Assembly (NCBI RefSeq): GCF_004794465.1 | Contig: NZ_SSDJ01000092.1 | Coordinates: forward strand, 1-64,000 | Direction: 5' to 3' | Origin: Microbacterium sp. K24 | GTDB taxonomy: Bacteria; Actinomycetota; Actinomycetes; Actinomycetales; Microbacteriaceae | Length of the DNA: 64,000 bases | Shown here: positions 41,629-50,201 of the stretch, in pieces | How the letters are laid out: every line of letters starts with the position of its first letter | Position numbering within the stretch: the first letter of the stretch is position 1 | The notes under the pieces: generated by a model | Seen by the model: the letters and a program-made list of their open reading frames with translations, nothing else | What the model was told of the DNA's origin: nothing | Database searches by the model: none | Program-made: the position numbers and the translations under genes

Positions 41629-42749
41629 CCGCCCTGCTCGCCACGGAGCGCACCGCACTCTCTCTTCTGCCGGCGCCCACGCTCCAGACCCTTCCCGCGG
41701 CGGTGGCGGAGAACGTGCGCCGGGTGCGTGCCGAAACCTCTGCCCGGATCATGGCGGTGGTGAAGGCCGACGGCTACGGTCACGGTGCGGTCGCCGTCGC
41801 CCGCGCCGCGGTGGACGCCGGGGCCGAGTGGCTCGGTGTCACCGATGTCGCGGAGGCCGTCGCGCTGCGCGAGGCAGGTCTCTCTCAGCCGATCCTGACG
41901 TGGCTGAACCCCGCGGGAGTCGACGCGGCGGAGGCGGCGCACCACCGCGTCGACATCGCGGTCGGGTCGGTCGAGGAGCTCCGCCGACTCGTGGCTGATG
42001 CGGAGGCGCCGGTGCGCGTGCACCTGCACATGGACACCGGCATGTCACGAGGAGGGTGCCCGCTGGGCGAGTGGCCGGAGCTGTTGCGCATCGCGCGGCA
42101 GGGGAGGGGGCGCGTCGAGGTGGTGGGGGTGATGGGGCATCTGCCGCGTGCCGACGAGGGGGATCCGCGGGCGAACGAGCCCGCGGTGCTGCGGATGCGG
42201 CAGGCACGCGACGCGGTGCTGCGAGCAGGGTTCGGGCCCCTGCTCGTGCACCTCGCCGCAACCTCGGGGGCGCTGACCGACGCGGCGACGCACTTCGGAA
42301 TGGTGCGCATCGGTGCGGGGCTCGTCGGCATCGACCCGTCCGGCTCGGTCGTGCTGGAAGGGGCGTCGCGGTTCACGGCGTCGGTCGTGCAGACCGCTGC
42401 CGTGCCGGCGGGAACGCCTGTCGGATACGGCGGAACGCACGTCACATCACGGCCGACGAACCTGAGCATCGTGGGGGTGGGGTATGCCGATGGCATCCCG
42501 CGGGAGCTGCGTGAGGGTGCGTCGGTCGAGATCGGCGGGGCGCGGCATCCGCTCGTCGGGCGGGTCTCGATGGATCAGATCGTCGTCGACACGGGGGATG
42601 CCGCGTTCCCGCGCGGCACGGCCGTCACGGTCTTCGGGCCGGAGGGCGGAGCGGTGCCGTCGGTGCAGGAGTGGGCGCGGTGGGCGGGCAGCATCCCGCA
42701 TACGATCGTGACCGGCATCAGCGCCCGCGTGCAGCGGAGCATCGCGTGA
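41625..42749 (+). CDS. alr: Alanine racemase
   Basis: PLP enzyme of 374 aa that interconverts L- and D-alanine. The PLP lysine is in MAVVKADGYGHG, and the second catalytic Tyr in VGYADGIPR. It also shows HLHMDTGMSRGG and VSMDQIVVDTG. No membrane domain, so it is unlike the membrane serine racemases VanT. Overlaps both neighbours (ATGA and TGATG). The coupling to VanY-like and Ddl genes suggests it supplies D-Ala for this cluster; it may be an extra copy beside a housekeeping alr elsewhere. Confidence 0.92.
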   Translation: MTALLATERTALSLLPAPTLQTLPAAVAENVRRVRAETSARIMAVVKADGYGHGAVAVARAAVDAGAEWLGVTDVAEAVALREAGLSQPILTWLNPAGVDAAEAAHHRVDIAVGSVEELRRLVADAEAPVRVHLHMDTGMSRGGCPLGEWPELLRIARQGRGRVEVVGVMGHLPRADEGDPRANEPAVLRMRQARDAVLRAGFGPLLVHLAATSGALTDAATHFGMVRIGAGLVGIDPSGSVVLEGASRFTASVVQTAAVPAGTPVGYGGTHVTSRPTNLSIVGVGYADGIPRELREGASVEIGGARHPLVGRVSMDQIVVDTGDAAFPRGTAVTVFGPEGGAVPSVQEWARWAGSIPHTIVTGISARVQRSIA

Positions 42750-43702
42750 TGCCGCGCGTGCTGGTCATCGGCGGCGGGCAGAACGCCGAGCACGAGGTGT
42801 CGTTGGCCTCGGCGGGTGCCGTCGCGGCGGCGCTCCGCATCACGGGTCACACCGTGACCACCGTGACGATCGACCGTGACGGGATCTGGCGTGCCGACGG
42901 CATCGCGCCGTGCGCTTCACCCGCGGAGTCGCTGGCCCGGGCGCTGCCCCTCATCGCGGAGGCCGAGGTCATATTCCCTGCGGTGCATGGAGCCCTCGGA
43001 GAAGACGGCGCCCTCGCCGCGCTGGCGGCGCTCGCCGGCGCCAGGATCGTCGGCTCCGACCTCCGAGCGGGTGCGATCGGCATGGACAAGTGGGCGACGA
43101 AGCTCGTGGCGGATGCCGTCGGCATCCGCACCGCCAAAGGGAGGCTCGTCGCGGCCGAGGACATCGGCGACGCGGAGTTCGAGGAGGAGGTCGTCGTCAA
43201 ACCGGTCTCGGCGGGGTCGAGCTACGGCGTGAGCCTCGTGACGGAGGGCGGTGACCTGTTGGGCGCGCTGCGCACGGCCGCGCGGTTCGACCGGCGCATC
43301 CTGGTGGAGGAGGTCGTGCGGGCCCGCGAGATCGATGTGGCGGTGCTGCGCGAGGCCGGGGGCGTCCGCTGGGCTGCTCCTCCGCTCGAGATCCATGCGA
43401 GCGGACTCTTCGACACCGCGACGAAATACGACGGGAGCGCTCGGTTCACCGTGCCCGCCCAGCTCGACGCTGCGGAGACATCGGCGCTCAAGCGGGCGGC
43501 GATCGCGATGTTCGACGCCCTCGGGTGCGCGGGTGTGGCCCGCATGGACTTCTTCCTCACCGACGACGGTCCCGTGCTGAACGAGGTGAACACCATGCCG
43601 GGACTGACCGCCGCCTCGCAGGTGCCGCGGATGTTCGCGGCGGCCGGAGTGGAGTACACCGACCTCGTGAGTCGGATGGTGCGGGCGGCGCTGGCGGGGT
43701 GA
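42749..43702 (+). CDS. ddl: D-alanine-D-alanine ligase
   Basis: ATP-grasp ligase of 317 aa. VLVIGGGQNAEHEVSLASAG, PAVHGALGEDGALAAL, the Ser of GSSYGVSLV, the Glu of REIDVAVL and LNEVNTMPGLT are present. The omega-loop residue equivalent to E. coli DdlB Tyr216 is Tyr (ATKYDG), which fits D-Ala-D-Ala and argues against D-Ala-D-lactate. TGATG overlap with alr. Last gene of the cell-wall operon. Relatively short for a Ddl, lacking some N-terminal loop length. Confidence 0.92.
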   Translation: MPRVLVIGGGQNAEHEVSLASAGAVAAALRITGHTVTTVTIDRDGIWRADGIAPCASPAESLARALPLIAEAEVIFPAVHGALGEDGALAALAALAGARIVGSDLRAGAIGMDKWATKLVADAVGIRTAKGRLVAAEDIGDAEFEEEVVVKPVSAGSSYGVSLVTEGGDLLGALRTAARFDRRILVEEVVRAREIDVAVLREAGGVRWAAPPLEIHASGLFDTATKYDGSARFTVPAQLDAAETSALKRAAIAMFDALGCAGVARMDFFLTDDGPVLNEVNTMPGLTAASQVPRMFAAAGVEYTDLVSRMVRAALAG

Positions 43703-43714
43703 GACCATGGGCGC

Positions 43715-44266
43715 ATGGCCGGTCCCGTGATCACCTGGCGCCCCGTCGTCGAAGACGATTTCCCGCTGCTCGCCGACTGGCTGTCGAGACCGCACGTGCA
43801 CCGGTACTGGCATCACGACTTCTCGCCGGAGGGTGTGGCACGGGATTTCGGGCCCGGCACGCGCGGCGAGGAGGCCGGGGAGGATCTGCTCGTCTCGGTC
43901 GGCGGCGTGCCCGCGGCGCTCGTCCAGCGCTCGCGCATCGCGGACTACGCCGAGGACTTCGACGAGCTGTCGGCGATCGTCGAGGTGCCCGATCACGCGG
44001 TGACGATCGACTACCTGATCGCGGATGCCGCAAGCACCGGGCGCGGTCTGGGCACGGCGATCATCCGGGAGGTCGTCGCCGACACCTGGCTCACCTACCC
44101 CGATGCGCCCGCGATCATCGTTGCCGTCGTCGCGACGAACATCGGGTCGTGGCGCGCGCTCGAGAAGGCCGGGTTCCGCCGAGTCGGTGAGGGGGAGATG
44201 GAGCCGGAGAACCCGATCGATCCGCCGCTGCACGTGGTGTCGCGGATCGACAGGCCGCCGGCCTAG
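43715..44266 (+). CDS. GNAT acetyltransferase, AAC(6')-like
   Basis: A 183-aa GNAT protein: ITWRPVVEDDFPLLADWLSR, HVHRYWHHDFSPEG, the acetyl-CoA loop ASTGRGLGTAIIREV and NIGSWRALEKAGFRRVGEGE. This is the Acetyltransf_8 type that includes aminoglycoside 6'-acetyltransferases and siderophore enzymes. There is no direct evidence of resistance. It starts 12 nt after ddl and may be the last gene of that operon. Its 3' end overlaps the convergent helicase gene by 4 nt. Confidence 0.85.
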   Translation: MAGPVITWRPVVEDDFPLLADWLSRPHVHRYWHHDFSPEGVARDFGPGTRGEEAGEDLLVSVGGVPAALVQRSRIADYAEDFDELSAIVEVPDHAVTIDYLIADAASTGRGLGTAIIREVVADTWLTYPDAPAIIVAVVATNIGSWRALEKAGFRRVGEGEMEPENPIDPPLHVVSRIDRPPA

Positions 44267-46800
44267 AGCCGGTCGACGCCGGTGACCGTGACGACGGCCT
44301 CGCCGGCCTCATCGGATGCCGCGAGGTCGACCGTCGCCGAGATGCCCCAGTCGTGATCACCGGCGGGGTCGTCGAGGATCTGACGGGCGGTCCACCGTTC
44401 GGCGCCCTGCTCGAGGATCAGGAGCTTCGAGCTGCGGGCATCCGCGCCGGTGAGGATCTCGTCGTGGTCGGCGAAGTATCCGTCGAGCGCCGTGTTCCAC
44501 GCATCGGCCCCGAGCTCGGGGTCGAGCTCGGCGAGGGCGTCGACGTCTTCCCGGGCCGCGAGCTGCACCCGGCGGAACAGCTCGTTGCGCACGAGGATAC
44601 GGAAGGCGCGCACATTGCTCGTGAGGCGCTTGGGCGCGGGCGGCACGATCGGCTCGTCCTTCCCCTGCGCGTCGAAGCGGCCGTTGTCGATACCCGCCCG
44701 CAGCTCCTCCCACTCGTCGAGCAGGCTCGAGTCGACTTGCCGCACGAGCTCGCCGAGCCACTCGATGAGGTCGCGGAGGTCTTCGTCCTTCGCCTCTTCC
44801 GGGATGGTCTGCGAGGCGGCGCGGTAGGCGTCGGAGAGGTACCGGAGCACCACTCCCTCTGAGCGGGCGATCTTGTAGTAGGCGACATATTCCCCGAAAG
44901 ACATGGCGCGCTCATACATGTCGCGCACCACCGACTTCGGGTGCAGGTCGAAGTCGCGGATCCAGGGCTGGGCGGCGCTGAAGGTCTCGAAGGCCGCGGT
45001 GAGCAGTTCGTCGAGCGGCTTCGGATAGGTGATCTGCTCGAGCAGCTCCATCCGCTCGTCGTACTCGATGCCCTCGGACTTCATCGCGGCCACGGCCTCC
45101 CCGCGGGCGAGGAACTCCTGCTGGCTCAGCACCGCCCGTGGATCGTCGAGCGTCGACTCGACGATCGAGATCATGTCCAGCGCATACGAGCCGGTGCCGA
45201 CGCCTTGGGCCGCTGAGGTCGTCGAAGCGCCTGGATCCGGGTCGAGCAGCTCGAACGCCGCGAGGGCGAACGGCGACAGCGGCTGGTTCAGCGCGAAGTT
45301 CGGCTGCAGGTCGACGGTGAGCCGGATCTCTCCGGCATCCGTCCGCTCCACGATCCCCGATTCGCGCAGCGTCCGGTAGATCCCGAGCGCGCGGATCGCC
45401 AGCTCGCGCTGCCGGGAGCGGGGCTCGTGGTTGTCGTATACCAACGCGCGCATATTCCCGAAGACGTCACCGCCGCGGGCGATGACGTTCAGCATCATGG
45501 CGCTCGTGATCTGCATGTGCGAGGTCAGCGTCTCGGGTGTCGCATCGATGAGCTTGCGGAACGACGGCTCGCCCCACGACACGAAACCATCCGGCGCCTT
45601 CTTGCGCACGATCTTGCGCTTCTTCTTCGGATCGTCGCCGGCCTTCTTCACCGCGGCGGCGTTCTCGCTCTCATGCTCCGGCGCCTGCGCGACGACCGTG
45701 CCGGCGGTGTCGTAGCCTGCACGACCGGCACGACCCGCGATCTGGTGGAACTCGCGGGCGTTCAGCTGCCGCATCCGGGTGCCGTCGAACTTCGTCAGGG
45801 CCGTGAGCAGCACGGTGCGGATCGGCACGTTGATGCCGACGCCCAGGGTGTCGGTGCCGCAGATCACGCGGAGCAGGCCGCGTTGCGCCATCTGCTCGAC
45901 GAGCCGCCGGTACTTCGGCAGCATTCCGGCGTGATGCACGCCGATCCCGGCGCGCAGGAAGCGCGAGAGCGTCTTGCCGAACGCGGTCGTGAACCGGAAC
46001 TCTCCGATGAGGTCGGCGATCTGGTCGCGCTGCTCGCGCGTCGCGACCTTCGTGCTCGACAGTGCCTGGGCGCGCTCCATCGCGGCCGCCTGCGAGAAGT
46101 GCACGACGTAGACGGGCGCCTGGCCCGTGTTCAGCAGGTCGTCGATCGTCTCGTGGATCGGCGTGGTCTCGTAGAAGAAGTGGAGCGGCACCGGACGCTC
46201 GACGCCGGTGACGGATGCCGTCTCACGGTGCGTGCGCCGGGTGAGGTCGGCGGCGAGGGTCGTCACATCGCCGAGCGTCGCCGACATCAGGATGAACTGT
46301 GCCTGCGGGAGCTCGAGCAGCGGCACCTGCCACGCCCACCCGCGCTCGGGATCGGCGTAGAAGTGGAATTCGTCCATCACGACCTGGCCGACGTTCATCT
46401 CGGTGCCCTGCCGCAGCGACAGGTTCGCGAGGATCTCGGCCGTGCAGCAGATGATCGGAGCATCCGCATTCACCGAAGAATCGCCCGTGATCATGCCGAC
46501 GTTCTCGGCCCCGAACACGTCGACCAGGGCGAAGAACTTCTCGCTCACGAGGGCCTTGATCGGCGCCGTGTAGAAGCTGCGCCTGCCGGAGACGAGCGCC
46601 GCGAAGTGCGCGGCCACGGCGACGAGCGACTTCCCGGTGCCGGTCGGCGTCGACAGGATGAGGTTGTTGCCCGAGACGATCTCGATGACCGCCTCGTCCT
46701 GCGCGGGGTACAGACGGATGCCGGTCGACTCGGCCCATTCGACGAACGCCAGGTAGACGGCATCCGGGTCGGAGCCGTCGGGGAGCGTGTCGAGGAGCAT
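44263..46800 (-). CDS. DEAD/DEAH helicase with DUF3516 domain
   Basis: Superfamily 2 helicase of 845 aa. Motif I is STPTGTGKSLVA, motif II MDEFHFYA, motif III LMSATLGD, motif VI HQIAGRAGRAGYD. The C-terminal 350 residues (from about ALVYDNHEPRSRQRELAIRA) match the DUF3516 extension of Ski2-like actinobacterial helicases. Role probably in RNA or DNA metabolism; a Lys-rich insertion (KKAGDDPKKKRKIVRKKAPD) may bind nucleic acid. The ATG at 46800 is chosen because the conserved sequence starts there; upstream frame lies in the sigma gene. Confidence 0.9.
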   Translation of the reverse strand: MLLDTLPDGSDPDAVYLAFVEWAESTGIRLYPAQDEAVIEIVSGNNLILSTPTGTGKSLVAVAAHFAALVSGRRSFYTAPIKALVSEKFFALVDVFGAENVGMITGDSSVNADAPIICCTAEILANLSLRQGTEMNVGQVVMDEFHFYADPERGWAWQVPLLELPQAQFILMSATLGDVTTLAADLTRRTHRETASVTGVERPVPLHFFYETTPIHETIDDLLNTGQAPVYVVHFSQAAAMERAQALSSTKVATREQRDQIADLIGEFRFTTAFGKTLSRFLRAGIGVHHAGMLPKYRRLVEQMAQRGLLRVICGTDTLGVGINVPIRTVLLTALTKFDGTRMRQLNAREFHQIAGRAGRAGYDTAGTVVAQAPEHESENAAAVKKAGDDPKKKRKIVRKKAPDGFVSWGEPSFRKLIDATPETLTSHMQITSAMMLNVIARGGDVFGNMRALVYDNHEPRSRQRELAIRALGIYRTLRESGIVERTDAGEIRLTVDLQPNFALNQPLSPFALAAFELLDPDPGASTTSAAQGVGTGSYALDMISIVESTLDDPRAVLSQQEFLARGEAVAAMKSEGIEYDERMELLEQITYPKPLDELLTAAFETFSAAQPWIRDFDLHPKSVVRDMYERAMSFGEYVAYYKIARSEGVVLRYLSDAYRAASQTIPEEAKDEDLRDLIEWLGELVRQVDSSLLDEWEELRAGIDNGRFDAQGKDEPIVPPAPKRLTSNVRAFRILVRNELFRRVQLAAREDVDALAELDPELGADAWNTALDGYFADHDEILTGADARSSKLLILEQGAERWTARQILDDPAGDHDWGISATVDLAASDEAGEAVVTVTGVDRL

Positions 46801-46841
46801 CCTTCGATCATCCCCTACCGCTGCGGGTCGGCGCGCCGCGG

Positions 46842-47699
46842 TCAACCGGGCAGCACGACGCCCGCCAGACGCTCGGGGTCGGCGAGCACCTGCAGGCCGA
46901 TGATCCGCCCGTCCTCGATCTCGAACGCCATGAGCGACACGATGCGGTCGCCGAAGGATGCCGCGACCCCGGGCCGTCCGTCGATGAGCACCGGCGTGGA
47001 ATGCGCGGCGAGACGGGCGGCGAGCACGGCCTGCGCCCCGATCTCGGCGGATCCGTGCAGCGTCTGCGTGCTCGTGCCGTAGTCGGCATGGAGTGTGGCC
47101 TCGTCGTGGAGCAGGCCGAGGAGCGCGGCCAGATCGCCCTCCTGCGCCGCGGTCAGCCACGCCTCGACCAGCGCGCGGCCGCGGCGGCGGTCGGCCCGAT
47201 CGGGCACCGAGGCCTCGCGGAGCCGTCGTCGCGCCCGCGATGCCAGCTGTCGTGCGGCATCGGGAGAGCGGTCGACGGCGTGTGCGACCTCGTCGAACGG
47301 CTGGCCGAACACGTCATGCAGCACGAAGGCGATCCGCTCCGCCGGCGTCAGCGCGTCCAGCACGACGAGCAGCGCCACGTTGACGCGGTCGGACCGGTCG
47401 ACGAGGTCGGCGAGATCCGGTGCCGTGTCGACGGGCTCGTCGCGCCACGGCTCGATGTTCCACGACTGCTCTAGAGTCGACCGCGGAGCGCGGAGCAGGT
47501 CGAGACTGATCCGCGACACCACGGTGGTGCACCATGCGTCGAGGTTGTCGATCGCGTCGGCATCCGATCGGGCGAGGCGCAGCCAGGTCTCCTGCACGGC
47601 ATCGTCGGCATCCGCGCTCGATCCCAGCATCCTGGTCGCGATCGCCCGCAGTCGTGGTCGAGCCGCTTCGAACCTCTCGGCCAGCTCTTCGTCGTTCAT
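46842..47699 (-). CDS. ECF41-type sigma factor (SigJ-like) with SnoaL-like domain
   Basis: A 285-aa extracytoplasmic-function sigma factor. Region 2 is RLRAIATRMLGSSADADDAV followed by QETWLRL, region 4 is LTPAERIAFVLHDVFGQPFD. The last 110 residues form a SnoaL-like domain (RGRALVEAWLTAAQEGDLAA) ending LADPERL, similar to the NPDKL-type motif by which ECF41 factors regulate themselves. Perfect ECF41 promoters (TGTCACA-16-CGTC) point both at this gene and at the divergent NmrA-like gene. No anti-sigma gene is present, as usual for ECF41. Confidence 0.93.
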   Translation of the reverse strand: MNDEELAERFEAARPRLRAIATRMLGSSADADDAVQETWLRLARSDADAIDNLDAWCTTVVSRISLDLLRAPRSTLEQSWNIEPWRDEPVDTAPDLADLVDRSDRVNVALLVVLDALTPAERIAFVLHDVFGQPFDEVAHAVDRSPDAARQLASRARRRLREASVPDRADRRRGRALVEAWLTAAQEGDLAALLGLLHDEATLHADYGTSTQTLHGSAEIGAQAVLAARLAAHSTPVLIDGRPGVAASFGDRIVSLMAFEIEDGRIIGLQVLADPERLAGVVLPG

Positions 47700-47725
47700 G
47701 TCACATCTCCTCGTCGCCGCTCGTC
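47699..47725 (+). promoter_or_regulatory. ECF41-type promoter towards the NmrA-like gene
   Basis: TGTCACA at 47699-47705 and CGTC at 47722-47725 are separated by exactly 16 nt, the published ECF41 consensus. It would start transcription about 60 nt before the NmrA-like ATG. The -35 box touches the start codon of the sigma gene on the other strand. Confidence 0.85.
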
Positions 47726-47733
47726 ATGATCTC

Positions 47734-47760
47734 GACGGATGCGGCGGCCGAGATGTGACA
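47734..47760 (-). promoter_or_regulatory. ECF41-type promoter towards the sigma gene (autoregulation)
   Basis: On the minus strand TGTCACA (47760-47754) and CGTC (47737-47734) are again exactly 16 nt apart. The two promoters are mirror images; their extended -35 words TGTCACATCTC form an 11-bp inverted repeat. Confidence 0.85.
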
Positions 47761-47791
47761 GGCCGTCGCGACACACGGAAGGAAGACCATC

Positions 47792-48556
47792 ATGAGCACT
47801 CCCATTCTCGTCACCGGAGGCACCGGGAACATCGGACGCCACACGGTTCCGCTGCTGCGCGCCGCGGGCAGCGAGGTGCGCATCCTCAGCAGGCACGCGG
47901 ATGCGGACGCCGCCGGCATCCGCTCGTTCGAAGGGGACACCGTGAAGGGGACCGGCCTCGCCGAGGCGCTCGACGGCGTCGAGACGGTGCTGCACCTCGC
48001 CGGCGGCGCGAAGGGCGACGACATCGCGGCACGGAACCTCGTTACCGCGGCCCGGCGGGCGGGCGTCCGGCACCTCATCCTCATCTCGGTCGTCGGTGCG
48101 GATCGGATGCCGATCGGCTACTTCCGCATGAAGGCGGCCGCCGAACGCGCGTTCGCGGAGCCCGGCATCCCGTGGACCGTGCTGCGCGTCGCGCAGCTGC
48201 ACGACTTCGCCCTGCCGATGGTGAAGGCGCTGTCGGGCATGAGGATCGCACCGCGGGGGCTGCGGTTCGAGCCCGTCGGAGTGGACGCCGTCGCCGAACG
48301 CCTCGCAGAGCTGACGCTCGGTGCACCCGCCGGTCGTGTCGCGGATCTCGCCGGCCCCGAGGTGCAGGAGGTCGCGGATCTCGTGCGGGCGTTCGACGCC
48401 GCTCGCGGGCGGACCCGCCGGCTGATGCCTCTGCGCATTCCCGGTGCCGTCGGTCGCGCCTACCGCGCGGGTGACAACCTCGCCGACGAGACGGCGGTGC
48501 GCGTGGGGGCGACCTGGGTGGAGTTCCTGGGAGAGCGCACTGCTGTCAGCGCGTGA
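47792..48556 (+). CDS. NmrA-like NAD(P)-binding protein, ECF41 target
   Basis: An atypical SDR of 254 aa: ILVTGGTGNIGRHTVPLLRA with GxxGxxG, then VETVLHLAGGAKGDD and RAGVRHLILISVVGADRMPI. It lacks Tyr-x3-Lys in the usual place, like NmrA/quinone oxidoreductase type proteins. ECF41 factors typically control one neighbouring carboxymuconolactone decarboxylase, oxidoreductase or epimerase gene (the COE group); this is the epimerase or oxidoreductase type. GGAAGGAAGA precedes the ATG. Confidence 0.9.
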   Translation: MSTPILVTGGTGNIGRHTVPLLRAAGSEVRILSRHADADAAGIRSFEGDTVKGTGLAEALDGVETVLHLAGGAKGDDIAARNLVTAARRAGVRHLILISVVGADRMPIGYFRMKAAAERAFAEPGIPWTVLRVAQLHDFALPMVKALSGMRIAPRGLRFEPVGVDAVAERLAELTLGAPAGRVADLAGPEVQEVADLVRAFDAARGRTRRLMPLRIPGAVGRAYRAGDNLADETAVRVGATWVEFLGERTAVSA

Positions 48557-48583
48557 GAGCGCGGTCGCCCGCCCGGCGCCCCC

Positions 48584-49297
48584 TCAGCCCTTCGTCGCGG
48601 CCTGCAGGGCGATGCGGATCATGTCGCCGAAGGTCTGCTCGCGTTCCTGGGCCGTCGTCGCCTCGCCGGTGACGATGTGGTCGGAGACGGTGCAGATGCT
48701 CAGCGCCCGCCGGCCGTAGAACGCGGCGAGCGTGTAGAGGCCGCTGGTCTCCATCTCCACGCCCAGCACGCCGTGCTGCACGAACGGCTCGTTGAGCTCG
48801 GGGCGGGTGCTGTAGAACTGGTCGCTCGAGAGCAGCAGGCCCACGTGCACGGCGGATGCCGGGGGCTCGGACTCGCTGGCCTCGACGGCTGCGCGCAGCA
48901 GCGAGAAGTCGGCGACCGGCGCATAGTCGAGTCCGTGGAACCGCATCCGGTTGATGCCCGAGTCGGTGCAGGCCCCGTTCGCGATGATGATGTCGCGCAC
49001 GGCGAGCTTCTCCGTCAGAGCCCCGCACGATCCGACGCGCACGATCGTCTCGACCCCGTACTCGTCCAACAGCTCGTTCGCGTAGATCGCCATCGACGGC
49101 TGACCCATGCCCGACCCCTGCACCGAGACGCGGTGTCCGTTCCAGGTGCCGGTGAAGCCCAGCATCCCGCGGGTCTCGCTGTACAGCTCGGCGTCGTCGA
49201 GGAAGGTCTCCGCGATCCACTTCGCGCGCAGCGGGTCGCCGGGGAACAGGACGATGGGGGCGATCTGACCGGGCTCTGCGGCGATGTGCGTGCTCAT
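48584..49297 (-). CDS. deoD: Purine-nucleoside phosphorylase
   Basis: Hexameric DeoD-type phosphorylase of 237 aa: STHIAAEPGQIAPIVLFPGD, the phosphate-binding RVGSCGAL segment and a C-terminal VSDHIVTGEATTAQEREQTF containing the catalytic Asp. It splits purine nucleosides to base and ribose-1-phosphate in salvage. It is transcribed alone and converges on the NmrA-like gene. A GC-rich repeat element lies upstream. Confidence 0.93.
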   Translation of the reverse strand: MSTHIAAEPGQIAPIVLFPGDPLRAKWIAETFLDDAELYSETRGMLGFTGTWNGHRVSVQGSGMGQPSMAIYANELLDEYGVETIVRVGSCGALTEKLAVRDIIIANGACTDSGINRMRFHGLDYAPVADFSLLRAAVEASESEPPASAVHVGLLLSSDQFYSTRPELNEPFVQHGVLGVEMETSGLYTLAAFYGRRALSICTVSDHIVTGEATTAQEREQTFGDMIRIALQAATKG

Positions 49298-49315
49298 GCC
49301 CTCAGGCTATTCGCG

Positions 49316-49402
49316 CCGACCGGCCCCTTTCTATGCCGCACGCCCCTTTGAGAACGTTCAGAAGGGGGTGGCTCGCACAGAAGGGGGTGGCTCGGCCGGC
49401 GA
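49316..49402. repeat. Repeat element with tandem GAAGGGGGTGGCTCG words
   Basis: CAGAAGGGGGTGGCTCG occurs twice in tandem (49359-49375 and 49378-49394). CGGCCCCTTTC at 49321-49331 is nearly complementary to the GAAGGGG part. A related copy (CGGCCCCTTTCCGTGCG ... ACAAGGGGGTGGCTCGG) lies near 50.11-50.19 kb, so the two elements flank the AlkD-like gene. Confidence 0.6.
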
Positions 49403-49408
49403 GCCAGG

Positions 49409-50077
49409 TCAGCCCTCGCGCCGCCGCACGATCTCGGCGATCCACAGCGGGGCGAAGGGCGAGGTGCAGCCTGGGGCCGTGGGGTAGTCGGCGAGCACTT
49501 GCAGCCGTTCGCCGATGTCGAGCGCCCGCGCTCGAAGCGCCGGGTGATAGATGCCGATGTTCGACAGAGTCTCATTCATCGACCACTGCAACCGCGACGG
49601 CGCGTCCTTCATGTCACGCTCGATCAGGTCGAGCAGGTGCGACAGGTCGAGGCCCTCGGGCTTCTTGATCACCCGCTCCGTCGTGAGCGACCAGGCTGCG
49701 GCGGCGACCGTCGGATCGGCGTCGTCGAACCAGCGCAGCCGCATCTCCTCGGCGAGCGGCGTCTTCTTCGCGACGTAGTTCACGAACCAGTCGTTGACCT
49801 TCGGCGGCCGGGTTTCGCGGATCATCGCGTCGAGCTCGTCGGCGGTGAACTCGCGTGGCCGGCAGAGGAGCAGCGCGAGCAGCCGCGCGGGCGTCTCGCC
49901 GGTCGCCCAGAGCTCCCGTGCGAGCGGCTGATCGGCCTTGATCTTCTTCGCGACCGCCCGCAGGCGGCTGAGGTTCATGCCGTGGTCGTCGCCGCGCTTC
50001 TCGTTCGCGGCGCGCACCTTCGGATCCTCGAGGGCGGCGAGATCGCCGAGGGCCTCGGCCAGCGTCGTGTCGGGCAT
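49409..50077 (-). CDS. AlkD-like DNA alkylation repair protein (HEAT-like)
   Basis: A 222-aa all-helical protein of the DNA-alkylation-repair type: LAEALGDLAALEDPKVRAAN, HGMNLSRLRAVAKKIKADQP, LARELWATGETPARLLALLL and DWFVNYVAKKTPLAEEMRLR. AlkD relatives excise bulky cationic alkylated bases without flipping them. ATG at 50077 is chosen because GGAGG precedes it; the longer frame enters the repeat element. It is flanked on both sides by related repeats. Confidence 0.83.
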   Translation of the reverse strand: MPDTTLAEALGDLAALEDPKVRAANEKRGDDHGMNLSRLRAVAKKIKADQPLARELWATGETPARLLALLLCRPREFTADELDAMIRETRPPKVNDWFVNYVAKKTPLAEEMRLRWFDDADPTVAAAAWSLTTERVIKKPEGLDLSHLLDLIERDMKDAPSRLQWSMNETLSNIGIYHPALRARALDIGERLQVLADYPTAPGCTSPFAPLWIAEIVRRREG

Positions 50078-50108
50078 GCCTCCAGGGTAGGCCTCCCACT
50101 CCTCGCGC

Positions 50109-50186
50109 GAGCGGCCCCTTTCCGTGCGAACCAGCCCGCTGTGAACGCGCATAGAGGGCCGGTTCGCACACAAGGGGGTGGCTCGG
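50109..50186. repeat. Second copy of the GGCCCCTTTC/AAGGGGGTGGCTCG element
   Basis: CGGCCCCTTTCCGTGCGAACC at the left pairs in part with GGTTCGCACACAAGGGGG at the right, forming an imperfect stem. It shares AAGGGGGTGGCTCGG and CGGCCCCTTTC with the 49.3-kb element, in the same orientation. Confidence 0.55.
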
Positions 50187-50201
50187 CGCCGACCACCGGC
50201 A

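Noticed and set aside
42749-43702. The Van-like cluster as a vancomycin-resistance operon with D-Ala-D-lactate ligase.
   Set aside because: Counting from the conserved Glu, the residue matching DdlB Tyr216 is Tyr (ATKYDG), and vanH and vanX are missing; the ligase fits D-Ala-D-Ala.
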